A DNA stretch of 64,000 nucleotides. It comes from Physcia stellaris (Eukaryota; Ascomycota; Lecanoromycetes; Caliciales; Physciaceae). Within the stretch, counting starts at the first letter, position 1, and each line of letters opens with the position of its first letter. Of this stretch, positions 1-12,427 are shown one piece after another. Below the pieces are notes generated by a model that had not been told where the DNA came from, did not search any database, and saw nothing but the letters and a program-made list of their open reading frames with translations. Location: the NCBI GenBank assembly GCA_018902385.1, contig JABSSW010000015.1:248001-312000 (forward strand), read 5' to 3'. A program made the translations under genes and the position numbers.

Positions 1-2
1 GC

Positions 3-1465
3 ATCTACATACTAGGCGCAGTCCTGGCCATCGTATCAAATACATGCTTTGGTGCTTCCTTTGTTCTCCTAAACTCATTTCTGCCACTTCTCGTTCGTCA
101 CCATCCTTCAATCCAGGATGCTGCCCGAGAGTACAATGATGAGTCTAGCTATGACAATGGCCATTCGCAATCCGAAAGTGCAGAGGAGACTGAAGAACAC
201 CACCTTGAATCTTCGACTGTTGCTCTTCTTCCACAGGCACAATCCAACTTGGCTCGCACGTCAAAGGAGCCTGGCCACATCTCACCTGAGCTGCTTCTTT
301 CCACTCAGATATCTTCCTATGGTATCGGAATTGGTTACCTTGCAGCCGTTGTTGTGCAAAGTCTGGCCATCGGCATTCTTCTCCTCACCAGATATCTGAG
401 CAAATCAACTACCTTGGGTCTTCGTCTCGTACTACTTTTTGTAGGCTTGTGGTGGTTGCTGTTCACTATACCCGCTGCTCTATGGCTTCGTCCTAGGCCA
501 GGTCCGCCGTACGTATCTTTTCCAAACCCTTGGTTTCCATACCGAATATTTCCGAATTGTGCCATTCCTGGACGAATACTCAGCTAACCTGTTTCAACGC
601 GGCTGTTCGTATTAACGTCTGAGCCCAGTGCTAACCGAATGATCATAGGATGCCTTTCACAAGCTCGGGAAAACAGCGCCGGACCTGGCCCAAATATATC
701 AGCTACGCCTGGCGCTCTCTGGGCAAAACCGCGCTCCGAGCGCGCCACCTCCGCGACATGATCTTTTTTCTCTGCGCCTGGTTTCTTCTCAGCGACTCCA
801 TCGCAACGGTCAGCGGGACCGCCGTCCTCTTCGCCAAAACTCAGCTCCAAATGGGTCCTGCCGCGCTCGCGGGCATCAACGTTATCGTGACCATCTGTGG
901 TGTCTGCGGCGCGTTTAGCTGGTCGCACCTTTCGCGGTACTTCAGGGCTAAGCCTACGCAGACAATCATTGCTTGTATTTGTTTGTTTGAGGTGATCCCA
1001 CTCTATGGACTTCTAGGGTTCGTGCCTGCCATCAAGCAACTTGGAGTCTTTGGGCTGCAGCAGCCATGGGAGATGTATCCCCTAGGGGCGGTCTATGGCG
1101 TCGTCCTCGGAGGTCTGTCGTCTTACTGCCGCAGTCTGTTTGGCGAACTCATCCCACCTGGGTTTGAAGCGGCTTTCTACGCTTTGTACGCCATTACGGA
1201 TAAGGGGTCTAGTATCTTCGGTCCTGCGATTGTCGGCGCTATCACGCAGAGGTATGGGGAAATCAGACCCGCATTTGTGTTTCTGGCAATCCTGATCTTC
1301 ATTCCTCTGCCTCTGATGATGCTCGTAGATGTTGACAGGGGGAAGCGTGATGCAGCGGAGTTGGGGAGAGAGCTCGAGGGCGAGAAGAACCCGGAGGCTG
1401 CGGGTGGTAATGAGGGTATAGTCATGATTGATGAGGAGGCCGAAGACGAAGAAAGGCGGGACTAG
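3..1465 (+). CDS. ATG22: Atg22-like vacuolar amino-acid effluxer (5' end outside window)
   Basis: This is the C-terminal part of an Atg22-family, MFS-fold membrane protein, which exports amino acids from the vacuole after autophagic breakdown. Exons are 3-508 and 649-1465. The intron 509-648 has donor GTACGT, branch CTAAC and acceptor TAG, and the phases join exactly. Several hydrophobic membrane segments are visible, with family-type stretches such as [19 protein letters not shown] and [18 protein letters not shown] followed by [17 protein letters not shown] polar, Glu/Ser-rich loop lies between two membrane segments in the first exon. The C-terminus is an acidic cytosolic-type tail ending [11 protein letters not shown]. 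The true start lies to the left of the window. Confidence 0.9.
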
Positions 1466-2050
1466 GATCCCTAGCATGAAAAGCGGAGTCGGGTTTGTTT
1501 TTTCGGACGGCCCTTTCATGGGCAGTTGGTTATGACTTATGATATGTTTGCGATCCTGTCTCCGGGGGAGACAGGATCTCGTTGATTCTTTCTTTAAAAA
1601 AACTCAACATGGTCCTGATTAGGATCATGGGTCAACTTTCACAGACGTTTATAGAACGTTCATCGTGCGGCATTTGGCGGCATTTGACGGCAGGCATCCA
1701 TAGCGATGGCGTGAAATCATCAATGGTAACTTCAATCAATTTTCAGTCAAAGATCGCAAAAACCTCAATGGGGCTTTGTAAATGCTGCAGTGTGAACTTC
1801 ACTCGGATCGGTCTGAGATACCTCCATGTTGTTCCTTGCGGTATCTTATCTTCGTCTCAGTGTCCCCTGATCAATACCTACTTCGCCGCTGCGAACGGCT
1901 CTTAGGACTAGAGGTATGAGATCTGTCAGTATAGATGAGTATTGCACGGGATCTACTAGATTGGTAAAATGTAACCTTAGTTTCTATATTTTCATCGAGG
2001 AGTAAAGTACGATCAGCATTCCACAAAACAGCGTCCTGCTGATTCTATGT
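1466..2050. other. Intergenic, ATG22/REI1 convergent 3' ends
   Basis: The two flanking genes end towards each other. I see only short unconvincing reading frames (one of 107 codons at 1582-1905 with no recognisable motif). I see no RNA gene or repeat. Confidence 0.6.
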
Positions 2051-3755
2051 CTACTGCAGCAACGGATCGCGGAAATGCTTCTGCTGATTCCCTTTCTTGT
2101 CCACGCTCCATTGATACTGCTTCTGCGCCCGCTGCGTCATCTTCGTATCTCGTTTTTCCACCGCCTGCACTTCCCGTTTCTTTGCATCCGTCACCCCCAG
2201 CATCCCCAACCCACCGTTCGCTCTCGTAACCATCTGCCTGCCTCTGTGATCGGGCATTTCTTGGTCAGAGCCTGAACCAGCTCGACCATCTTCTATTGCA
2301 CGCTGCTCAGAGGGCGTCGGATAAGCATGCAGATTCTGGCGGTAATAGCGAGCTAGTGAGCGGTGACCTGCCGTCCGCCCTCCTGGTAGATGAAGCTCGA
2401 AATCGGTGCTGTATGCTGCTCGACTTGGGGAACGTGGGTTGGGGTGGTAGTCTGTAAGGGAGAAACGTCTTAGGAGGGTGGGTCGTTCGGAATCGTCCTT
2501 TGGTTCTTTGGAAGATCCCTCGTCTTCCTCGTCTTCCTCTTCATCGGTTTCCCAGTCCTCCAGGCCCTCGTCAACATCGTCCATTTCATGATCACCACTT
2601 TCGTCTTCAACCACAACCTTGGGTGTTTTCGATCCTTTCAAGCCGACTTTGACACCACCGTCTACCTCATCTTCATGATCTGCCATCTCTTCGTCATCAT
2701 CTTGATCCGAGTAAGTACTCGTAAAATCATAAAATTGACCGATTTCGACCTTCTCTTCCTCTGTCCCAAACGCTATCATGCAGTGGCCCTTATCCCTCAT
2801 ATGTGTCTGGATGCCACTCATTGAATTCTTGAGCTTATGACATGCAAGGCACTCGTGATTTTCCGAGATCTTCTCATGCAGGTATGTGATGAGACCCTCG
2901 AGATCGACCAGGTAGTTCTGCTCTGGTATGAACATGCCGTGAAACTTGCTCATATGGTGTACGTTGAGCTTGAAAGAAGGGGAATCGTAATTACAAAAAA
3001 GACATCGAACAATGGGCTCATCTTTTGATGGCATTTCGGTATCAGTAGCGGAAGGCACGGTTTTCTTGCCAGCGATGGGCGAAAGAGGATGCTCAGACCG
3101 CTGCTCGCCTGCAGAGTGATGGGGTCTTGTTGGCCGTCGTGATACAGGTTCATCCTCGTTTATTGTAGCCTCTTTGATTCCATTGACAACTTTCGAAAAC
3201 TCAGCTTCGGCTTCTGGATCCACAGATTCGATTGGATCAGAAGGAGCACTATTGACCGGTTCCCCGAGTGAAAAGGTTGAGCTCATCACGGAACCTGTCT
3301 CATCGTCCATCTGTCTTGGCCCTGAGCCGTTTTGGGCCGCTGCTACATTGGATTGGTGTTTCTGGCTGCCTAAGTGGTTCTGATAAGCATTCTCGCTGTA
3401 GTATGTCTTCTGGCAAATGTTGCAAGCTCGCTCGAAGGCCGCCTTTGCAGCCGTGGCAGCTGTTGTAGCTTGAGCAGTGATGACTTTCTCAGCAAACACC
3501 TCGGAAGAAATCGGTGGAAGAGAAGCAACTCTTCTCTTTATATTGTACCGACTAGTCAAGATCAGAAATGCCCCTTGCAGCCTTTGGATGTTGGACTTAC
3601 TGCCAATCACTACGCATGTGGCCCCGTTGTAGCTCACTGCTTCTGAAGGCGACCTGGCATGAATTGCACGTATACGGATGAGATTGAACTGTGTTTGAGA
3701 CGGCGACAGCCTGGGGTCCCGCGGGGGTTGATCTACTAGCCATGATACTTGCCAT
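2051..3755 (-). CDS. REI1: Rei1-type cytoplasmic 60S ribosome maturation factor
   Basis: Rei1 acts in late cytoplasmic maturation of the large ribosomal subunit, where it helps recycle Arx1-Alb1. Exons (minus strand) are 3755-3601 and 3551-2051. The 49-nt intron has donor GTAAGT and acceptor CTAG, and joining gives 551 aa. Four C2H2-type fingers are visible: the first in exon 1 (CNSCQVAF to HMRSDWH, its end split by the intron), then CNICQKTYYSENAYQNH, CLFCNYDSPSF to HMSKFH, and CLACHKLKNSMSGIQTH. The typical RRVASLPPISSEVFAEKV block follows the first finger. A second in-frame ATG four codons in (3743) is an alternative start. The middle is very acidic, and the C-terminus is basic and polar. 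It shares a divergent promoter region with the HECT ligase. Confidence 0.93.
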
Positions 3756-4344
3756 ATTGACTTGAATGAAGTATCCTGGAAAAGTGGCCGATGCTTAAAG
3801 CTAGTGGTACAGGTGTGTGTATGTGAATGTTTTCAGACGCTGCGCACAGCTAGAGTGTTGAATAATGGTCTCAGCTGTTCAAAAGCAGTGGAAAGGCATT
3901 CGGTCAGGGGGGATCAGAAAGTTGGAATAATCGACCCCGCCAGAATTAAATGACGCATCCACGAGGGCGGAACATTCCTCAGTGCTCACCCTTCCCGAGA
4001 GTGGCGCCTGCAGATCTACGCGAGACCCCACATTAGCTGCCTTGGCGTGTGGCGCTCCAGACTCTCAGGTACGAACCAGGCAAATTCTGAAAGTACCCTG
4101 TTCCGAAGCAATACTGATGTAGAAGCTATCGATTCGCATATTTACTAAAGGCAGTCGCTGCACAGCTTGAGCCTTGGGCCTCAAATGTAACAATCTTCAC
4201 TTCTTAATCATGACTCAGTATCCTCACGTCACATACCACAATCGGTATGCTTTCCTACACATAATCCATTTATTTTTTGATGTAGCATCGCATTATTTAC
4301 CCCCTTAGTTCTTCTTAGCCTTGGTTTGCGAGCTATCCGTCCTT
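3756..4344. promoter_or_regulatory. Divergent promoter region between REI1 and the HECT ligase
   Basis: These 589 nt separate two start codons facing away from each other, so both promoters must lie here. I see no coding sequence that holds up. No specific factor site is claimed. Confidence 0.5.
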
Positions 4345-7300
4345 ATGATGTCTGATAGCGATGGCGTCCACCTACATGAGCAATCTCACCCAGAGACCTC
4401 TCCAGCGGGCAGTCTGCGAATGTCTACCGCCACCATCCAAGGCGCTTCTCTCACTACGCGCAACAGAAGAAGTGATACTGGAGACATAGCTGTGGCATGT
4501 CCTCATCAAGACCTCAAGAGACGTCGTCTCTTTGCCGATCTCTATTGCAGGTCAGTCCACCTCGATCAATCCACTAACATTCTCTCCGGATCTTCCCTGA
4601 ACTCAAGTCACAAATAGATTCTATTCTCAAATAAATTACGGCTGCTCAAACCCTGCTTGCACAACGCGAACGTGTCAGAGTTATCGAAGACATATTTCTC
4701 AAGGTCCTTTCCGCCCATACAGCGAACTCAGTTCCCGAGCGCTGGCAGCATTTCTAGCTAGTCAGGAAAATCCAGCACGAGACTTGTGCCCCAACGCCCC
4801 AGCCCCAGGACGTGAACCAAACGAGGGTCTGAAGTCTAGGACAACATCTCCAGAACCGACAGTCTCGCCTCGCCCCGCTGACGATGGTTCTGATATTAAG
4901 AAGAAGACTAAGAGGAAACAGAAGGCTGTCCGCTTTGCGGCATCGGGCAACAACAATGTAAATAATCAAATTGACAAGGCTCATCGAAAAGCAAACAGAA
5001 CGGTCGAATCCGACCAGAATACGCACCAAAATCCGGACAGCCTGAAAGCAGACGCTACTTCTCCGGGGTGGCTACCAGGCAAACAACAAAAGAAGGACTT
5101 GAGGTCGTTCACTCAAGTGTTGTTCGATACTACAACATTCAGGACATTGCACTCTACCCTAACGGAAGAAGCTGGACCTTCTTCTTGCCCGTGTGCTTCT
5201 CTGCCTACCTCTGCGACCCATGGACTTGGCTCAATGCCAAATACCTCTTTAACGAACAAGAGCTGTGTGACCACCACGAAAGTGCCAAAGTCACAAACAC
5301 AAAACCAGCCACCTCTCTCGCATCTCTCTATTGACTGTGTAAACAGATTGTGTCTTGCGATCAGGAACGAAGAAACTACGTCAGGATTCTACGACGTGAA
5401 AAAATATCTGCGCTCGATTGGATATTCAACGGTCTCTTCTCGAGGAGCAGCTTTTCAAGCCGGATCGACTACTCTGGGCAAAAAAGTGGTCCTATTGAGG
5501 CGGTCGATCAATCACGTTTTCAGAAGCGCCGAGAACCTGCTGGCTTCTTTCGAAGGCCGGGATTACGCGTGCGATGGGTCCTTCGGCCAGACCGTCTTCA
5601 GAGTCGGGAATAGACGCTTCCAAGATGCGCAGACAGTCATGAAGATCAGTTCTTTCATGGAAATTTTTAAAGCCCTCCACTTTCTCATGCAAGTCGACAC
5701 TACCCCTACAAATATACTATCAAACATCCGCTTGTGTCTGCTTGAAGTAGAGCGGTCTCGCTTCGTCTACTACCATCCGGACTATAAGTTGAATTTGAAG
5801 TTAGGGGGCCCTAGATGCTATAATCGTAAGGGCAAAGAAGGTTCCTTCGATGTTGCAGACATTCTTCACATAGTCAACATTGCTTTGGCAGCTTTAGTAG
5901 CATCAGTGCCGGTTTGTTCCATACAAGAGTGGAATGAGATCCGGCGCTGCCGCTCAATGGGTAGCATGCTACAGAATCATGACCCACAACTCGGTTATTT
6001 CAACAAAGAGCTACCCAGTGTTGTAGACTCACTAGAAGATGAGCCGTCATTAAGTCTCATGAGACAAGTGACGAGGCTTGTCATGAGTTACAGCATGAGA
6101 GGCCACCAAGCCAACAAACACTACGGTCGATGCCGTCGGCATGAGGCCCCTATCTCTAAGGTCGACTACAATATCTTTGATGCGTGGATGGAGTACAGAA
6201 TCAACGATTCATATTCTTATAGTCCTAAGCAAATCTGCGAAGGCATCTCGACAGAAAGAGCTCAGGTGCATGCTTACTCAGCTATTATTGAATTTTTGAA
6301 GACAGTGATCCTTAAAGAGTGGGATGGTAAGCCTTTTGTTCCAAAAAATGGACTTGTGGCTGGTGCTGTTGGTTGTCTACAAGCAATACGTATGCGTTCT
6401 GTCTGGCCGTCCTTCATCTTGACTAATAACTTGTGCAGATCGTCAGGCTGAGCTCGCTGGATTATGGGCTAGAGATTTCTATGTCCCATTTTTCGTTGAG
6501 CGCCTAGATTTCATGGAGACGCCGAAGGAGTGGGTCGATAGACCCGCCGATAATGAGTCGGTTCATCTGTTTTCGTATCCATTCCTGTTTCCTCCGACTT
6601 ATCTACTCTCTTACTTCCGTGCTGCCAACCATGCTGCCATGCTTCAAGCTTATGAAAGCTCTTCACTTCTCAGTCGTGTCCTTACGGAGATGACCTTCAC
6701 GGCTAGGCAGTCTGGACCTGGTGTGATTAGAAATCCTGAGCAGCTGAACAAGAACTTGAGGAGTTTCTTTGTCCTAGAAGTCAGTCGATCGAATCTGTTG
6801 ACCGATGCTATGAACCAATTATGGAGGCGCGAAAGAAGAGAAATGATCAAACCTCTGAGAGTCCGAATTGGGGCACAGGAAGGTGAAGAAGGTGAAGACC
6901 ACGGAGGTGTACAACAAGAATTCTTCCGCATAGCTATAGGGGAGGCTCTGAAAGCAGATTATGGTCTTTTCACCACTGATACTCGGACTCGAATGTCGTG
7001 GTTTCAGCCTGGCTCTCTTGAACCGCTGTACAAATTCGAGCTGCTAGGCCTTCTAACGTCGCTAGCAGTGTACAACGGGCTAACACTACCGTTCACCTTC
7101 CCTCTGGCTCTTTACAGGAATCTTCTTCGAGAACCTGTTACCAAACTTGAGCATATCGAGGATGGCTGGCCAGAACTGACAAAGGGCTTATCGCATCTCT
7201 TGGTATGGAATGAGGGCGACGTGGAAGACGTCTTCGTGCGAAGCTACGTCTTTAGCGCAGACACTCCCACGGGTACCCGTTCATTCAACATGGAGCAAGA

Positions 7301-7889
7301 TTTCAGAGGACACGCGGAACATCCGAAACATACAGTCTGGTCCTCGAGTGCACAACCTGACGAGATAGAGACGTCTATGGTTACCAACAAGAACCGGCAT
7401 CAGTTTGTCGAAGACTACATTCGATGGCTCACCCACAAATCTATCGCTCCATGGTACAAAGCCTTCGAGAAGGGGTTCTACACCTGCCTGGACCGGAAGG
7501 CGGTATCACTATTCGATCCACCCTCACTCAAACTCCTCGTCGAAGGCAGCCAAGAGATCGACGTCGACGCCTTGGAAAAGGCCACCACCTACGATGGCTT
7601 CACGGCCGAGGATCCGCTGATCGGAGATTTCTGGCAGATCGTTCGCTCGTTCTCCCCAGAGCAGATCCGAAAGCTGCTCGAATTCGTCACCGCGAGCGAT
7701 CGTGTGCCTTTTGACGGCATCAGCAGCATCGACTTCTTGATTCAGAGGAACGGAGATGATGATGCGCGGCTGCCGAGCAGTACGACCTGCTTCGGGCGTC
7801 TGCTGTTGCCGGCGTATTCGAGCAAGGGGAAGTTGGAGGAGAGGCTGTGCTTGGCGATTGAGAATAGTCAGGGCTTCGGGACCGTTTGA
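4345..7889 (+). CDS. UBE3A-like HECT E3 ubiquitin ligase with AZUL zinc domain
   Basis: This is a HECT-type E3 that takes ubiquitin from an E2 onto its own cysteine before passing it to a substrate. Exons are 4345-4550, 4618-6389 and 6439-7889, giving 1142 aa. The introns are 67 nt (GTCAGT, CTAAC, AG) and 49 nt (GTATGC..CAG). Across the first intron the protein reads LFADLYCRFYSQINYGCSN followed by PACTTRTC. This matches the AZUL zinc-binding module that opens human UBE3A (about residues 60-125). A basic, low-complexity linker follows. The HECT domain occupies roughly residues 790-1142, with catalytic Cys1110 in STTCFGRLLLPAY and the usual end QGFGTV. Start codons at 4345 and 4348 are adjacent; I took the first. 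AZUL plus HECT points to the UBE3A branch rather than Rsp5 or Tom1. Confidence 0.9.
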
Positions 7890-7912
7890 TAACGTGCTTG
7901 CATTGTAATGCA

Positions 7913-7962
7913 TTACATTGAGCGTGGATGTCACGGGTTACATTGAGCGTGGATGTCACGGG
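7913..7962. repeat. Perfect 25-bp tandem duplication
   Basis: Bases 7913-7937 are repeated exactly at 7938-7962, just after the HECT ligase stop codon. This is a simple duplication in the 3' flank with no coding consequence. Confidence 0.9.
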
Positions 7963-8250
7963 CTAGCTAGCATTTGAGGGAAAGGGCGCTTTATACCCAT
8001 GTACTATTAAAATTGTTGTATCTTCCCTTTCCAATGTCTCGCTTGGAAACACGCTAATGTCAAGCTTCATCGATTCTTATGCCATGGGGTGGTTGAATCT
8101 TTGCAAATTCTCGGCAATCTCATTCAAAAGCTGGGTAACCATGCCACGCTATGCTGTACAAATTCCGCTTAAAATATGAAGTATAGAGAAGAAATGAATC
8201 TTCAATATCCAATATGGATGTCATAGCCCAAAACAAATTGGGTGAAGTCC
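7963..8250. other. Intergenic 3' flanks, nothing recognised
   Basis: AT-rich 3' flanking sequence between two convergent genes. I see no further feature. Confidence 0.5.
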
Positions 8251-9773
8251 TCAGAACACAGAGCTCGACTTCTTCACAAGCCTGCCGTCCGACTCACTCC
8301 CCCGACTCATCCCCCAAAAGCTCTTCTTCCCCTTAACCTTCTTCCCAGGACCTGCACCCGCCTGCGGTCCCCCAACAAACAAACTCGACTGCACCCCCTC
8401 ACCGAGCGGCTGCAGATACGGCCCCTGCCCACTCTCGCGGTATGGTCTCGCCCCGCTCATCATCGGCTGCGCACTATGCGGTCTCTGCACCGGCGGCCGC
8501 ACAAACAACCCCTGCTGCTCCGCCCTTCTCAACTCCTCATCGAATTCCCGCTTCAGCCGCTCCGTCTCCCGATCGATGTCCGCCTGCTTCCTGCGATCGG
8601 CTTCCGCCTTCTGGCGCGCGGCGTCGCGCTCTTCGGCCTCGAGCATCTTTTTTAGGCGTTTGGTTTCGGCTTCTTCGGCGCGGCGGCGGCGGCGTTCTTC
8701 GTGGGAGAGCTGTTTCTGCAGGCGCGCGGTTTCGGCGTCGAGTTCCCATTGGGTGCGGGGATCGGTGGGTGGGGGGCGGCTGGGTTGGGTTGGGGAGGTG
8801 GGTTTGCTGGGTTGTTTGGGTGATGAAGTGGGTGAGGTGGGGTGGTGTCTGGAGGGGAGTGGGGGTCCTGGTAGGGATTGTGAGGTGGGTTGAGCGGACG
8901 GTCTCTTGGATGGGGTGGGCTCGGAGAGAGTGGGGACTGTGATTGGGGTTTCGGGGATGTTGAAGACTTCGTGCAAATGGCCGTTGTAGACTTCTCGGAT
9001 TACTATGCCACCGAGCAGCAATACCACTTCCAAGCCCTTCGGATCTTCCATTTCTGCTCGGTAGAGATTCGATTCGTAGAGGGTGATTTCGCTCAATCGC
9101 TTGAATAGAGCTATGGTAATATCTGGCTCTCGATGCTTCCTTTTGCTACCGTCAGGGTTGGTCGACTTCCCCGCTATCGAGCACACATGGTCCTTTGACA
9201 GTTTCCCCTCTTTTTTCCACCGAAAAGTTATTTTGGGTGTAGTCTCCGAGGCTGTGGGATCGCTCTGGGTACGATCGATTGATGAAATCGATGGCTGTCG
9301 GAAGCTCTGCTGCGGCATTTCAAACTCCCAGGAAGCTGAAGCGTTCCACGAGCCTGGCTTTGATCGAACCATAACTTGCTGATCTGGGTTGTAGAGTTGT
9401 ATGACGAATTCGGTGGGTAAAAGTGGCTGTGGCGGAGGAGGGACCCCGTTGTTCAGGCGTATCTCTTCTTTCGTAGGCGTCGGCTGCGTCCATTTGGGTA
9501 TGAGTAGGACTTCTCCGAAAAGTACATCAGGGTTGTAGCTGTCGTACAAGGCTACCGCATAGCGGTTTCTAGACCCCGGGAGGGAAGGGTCAGGGTGACG
9601 GATGGAGTAAGCGGGAGCGGCATCAGAGCCATGATGCGAAAGGAGCACGGATGCGTTGTGCTTCACTCCATCGCTGGATGCTCTGAGATAGAATGCTAAA
9701 GAAATTCTAGTTAGTTCGAGGCTACTTCTTGTCCTGTGGGGGTTCTCTTACTAGGTAGATTTTCGTCGAGCAT
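8251..9773 (-). CDS. Conserved ascomycete protein of unknown function with charged C-terminal helix
   Basis: I do not recognise a named family. Exons (minus) are 9773-9752, a 22-nt first exon encoding MLDENLP plus one base, and 9695-8251. The 56-nt intron has donor GTAAGA and acceptor TTTAG, and the product is 488 aa. The N-terminal ~220 residues look like a folded, beta-rich domain with aromatic and hydrophobic alternation (for example RYAVALYDSYNPDVLFGEV and WEFEMPQQSF). A Pro/Ser/Thr-rich stretch follows. Then comes a strongly charged Arg/Glu helix of about 80 residues, probably coiled coil, and a basic Gly/Lys-rich end. No signal peptide or membrane segment is visible. The exon join is strong because both phases and the start codon agree. 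Confidence 0.75.
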
Positions 9774-10559
9774 GGTTTTTGGTCTTTGGAGGTTTCTTGA
9801 ACGGAGGAATCACTGGAGAGAATGTTGTACACGAAGAGCAAACATTCCACCAATGCGAGTCCAAGTAGAAGAAGTCTCGAGCTTATAAATGAAAGCTCTT
9901 GAGGGGCAGTTCTTGAGGGATAAGGCTGTAACGCAAGCGTTGGACTCGTCATGGTGGCGCATGATGATCCCGCTAGCTTTGCATGCCTCCCGTTCCGTCA
10001 CCTTAATTCCCATTTTAGCAGCATCGATAGCTTAATGGTACGATGGAACCAATCAGAACAATTATGACTTCGGTGAACTGGGATCATTATTTGGTGGTTG
10101 CTATTTCTCTATAAAATTCATGTTGGCTTTGTCCTTGAAGCGACTCCAGCCACCAGTCTGTTGAGACGGCTATGCACTCTCACTGGGGCTTAAGCTACTT
10201 CGGCCGCGTGGTACATCGTCGAATGGAGCAGCAGTCGCTCATTTTTGCATCTGCAGATGCGATGAAATGGCACGAATAAGAAGGCTCTGCTGTGTCCATC
10301 AGGTGCCTGTGGAACATCGTTCTTCTGAAATGGGCTCAACGCGTGGCCTACTCTAATTTGTATCCGAGTGAATTCTTACGGACATAAAAGCCATTAAATC
10401 CGGCTTGGAAAATAAATTACGCTAGCAATCATAGTGCATCTCTAAATTACATCATCCAAGAGTTTCCTTCTACTTGTAGATAGGAGCCATTCGTCCTCAA
10501 AATTCAACCGAAACTTTCCGACAGCCTTAACTGTATGATCTGATAGCGTACAGAATTGG
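9774..10559. promoter_or_regulatory. Divergent promoter region, unknown gene / MTM1
   Basis: 786 nt lie between two outward-facing start codons. Open frames here (about 9722-10013 minus) overlap the first exon and intron of the neighbouring gene and do not look coding. There is a TATA-like stretch near 10110 but nothing I would name as a specific site. Confidence 0.45.
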
Positions 10560-11991
10560 ATGTCTGGCTCTGTGACAGGGCCATCGCGATTAGACGAAAC
10601 TGCCTCTCCTGCCGCAGAGTATGGAAATCAGGCAAACGTTCAGCAAGAGCTTGACTCTTCTCAAAATACCAATACATCGACGACCCTGAACCGGCCCAGG
10701 ACGCTCGACTCCACTATGGATATATCTGCTGGTCAGAAGATGCTCTCGGCCGTCTCCGGCAGCCTCCTGACATCCCTCCTCGGTATGGCACTCTTGAAAA
10801 CGACATTCAATCAATCAATAACTAACCCAATTCACCAGTAACCCCCCTCGACGTGGTCCGTGTGCGCCTACAATCCCAACCTAATACCACCCTCGCCCGA
10901 CCCTATACCCTCCCCACATCCTTCACCAACCTCCCTCCCAATCTCGGCGTAACAGCCTGCTGCCGCGAAGTCTTCTGGGTCAACAATGCTTCCCCATACT
11001 GCATGGCCACCGCGCCCTCCGCACTCAGCACTATCAGTCCTCCCAACTCCTCTCCATCTCCCCCATCATCGCTCTCAGCAGCAGCAGACTGCGCAATCGA
11101 GGAGACCCGGCGCAAAAACATCACCTCCACGCTCGACGGCCTCCGCAAAATCGCCCGCAACGAAGGACTTACCTCGCTCTGGCGCGGACTCTCTCCCACC
11201 CTCGTGATGGCCATCCCAGCGAACGTGATCTACTTCACCGGCTACGACCACCTGCGCTCCGACCGTCGCAGCCCGATCCACAAACACGTACCGGACGCCT
11301 ACGCGCCCCTGATCGCAGGCTCCATCGCGCGTGTCTCGGCCGCGATCGCGGTGAGTCCGATCGAGATGTTCAGGACGCGGATGCAGGCCGCTACGTCGGG
11401 CGGAACCAGCGTCTTCACGGAGACATTCGTGGGTCTACGGAAGATGGTGCAGGCGCAGGGGTATACTTCGCTCTGGCGGGGCTGACCTTGACGATGTGGC
11501 GGGACGTTCCGTTCAGCGGGATCTACTGGTGGGGATACGAAGCCATGCGGAACAGGCTGGCGGACTTGCGGGACCCGCCCCATGCGTTGGCACGGTCGAG
11601 ATCGAAGGGTAGGAGCGGGGACAACCATACTGCGACTTTCGTGGATAGTTTTCTCGCTGGGGCGGTTTCGGGGGGTGTGGCTAGTATTGTCACCACGCCG
11701 TTTGACGTGGGGAAGACGAGGCAGCAGGTCTCGGAGCACTCCTCTAAAGGCGCTCGAGGCTCGGAGACTACAGCATCTAAATTGGAGAAAACGGCGCTGA
11801 GGCCGGAAGAGCGCTCGATGCCGAGGTTCTTGTATTCGATTTGGCAGGAAGAGGGTGCGGCGGGCCTGTTTCGAGGCTGGGCGGCGAGATGTCTGAAGGT
11901 TGCGCCGGCTTGTGCGATCATGATCAGTAGCTATGAGGTGGGCAAGAAGATGGCGAGGAGGATGAACGAGAAGAAGGCTGAGAGGATATGA
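10560..11991 (+). CDS. MTM1: Mtm1/SLC25A39-40-type mitochondrial carrier, one-base frame break
   Basis: This is a mitochondrial inner-membrane carrier of the Mtm1 (SLC25A39/40) group, linked in yeast to manganese and iron handling for Sod2. Exons are 10560-10782 and 10839-11991; the 56-nt intron has donor GTATGG and a CTAAC branch. Carrier signatures appear in order: VTPLDVVRVRLQSQ, then SLWRGLSPTLVMAIPANV, then VSPIEMFRTRMQA, and finally VTTPFDVGKTRQQ. Near 11478-11481 a run of four G is one base short. Upstream the frame reads TSLWRG and then stops, while the next frame continues LTMWRDVPFSGIYWWGYEA, which the family has directly after it. With one base restored the protein is 458 aa. An intron here is unlikely because it would remove conserved residues. 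See the homopolymer finding. Confidence 0.87.
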
Positions 11992-12427
11992 TGAAGTCGA
12001 AAGCTGCTTTTTCGTGAGAGATAGGAGACGGGCGTTTCGGTCTGCTGCATCCAAGGCATAGCTAGGCGTTTTTCTGAAGGGCATGTGGTCGGTGCGTCTT
12101 CCACTCGAAAGAAAGAAAGGTATACACTTGCATGCGGTGGCGTTAGATGCGATGCTGCAGGAGCACTTTTTCGGTCTCGATATTGTACTACTATCGCAAT
12201 ATTGACAATCTATTGTTGGAGATACCAGATACATTGACTCCACTATCTAACTAAGTCTTCCCAATTCACACCATAAGCATGCTAAACTCCTACGTCCTTC
12301 AACCATCTCCCATGCAATATCCTAGGAAGAACTGCATCAGACGCCAGGACACCATCGCTTCGCTTCGCTTTCACGGCAACAGTGTCTGTCTCGTCGCCGT
12401 ATCTGCATACATACAAAACTATACAGT
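11992..12427. other. Intergenic 3' flanks, MTM1/KAR9 convergent
   Basis: The genes on either side converge here. The minus-strand frame 11299-12243 is mainly the shadow of MTM1. Nothing else is supported. Confidence 0.5.

Noticed and set aside
1582-1905. 107-codon plus-strand frame between ATG22 and REI1
   Set aside because: No motif, no good splice partners, and it lies in the 3' flanks of two convergent genes.
11461-11520. Possible intron explaining the MTM1 frame break (GTATAC to TTCAG)
   Set aside because: It would delete the conserved carrier segment TSLWRG..MWRDVPFSG, so a missing base is the better explanation.
11299-12243. 314-codon minus-strand open frame
   Set aside because: It overlaps the conserved MTM1 coding exon, lacks a protein-like composition (very Arg/Pro/Ser-rich) and is its antisense shadow.
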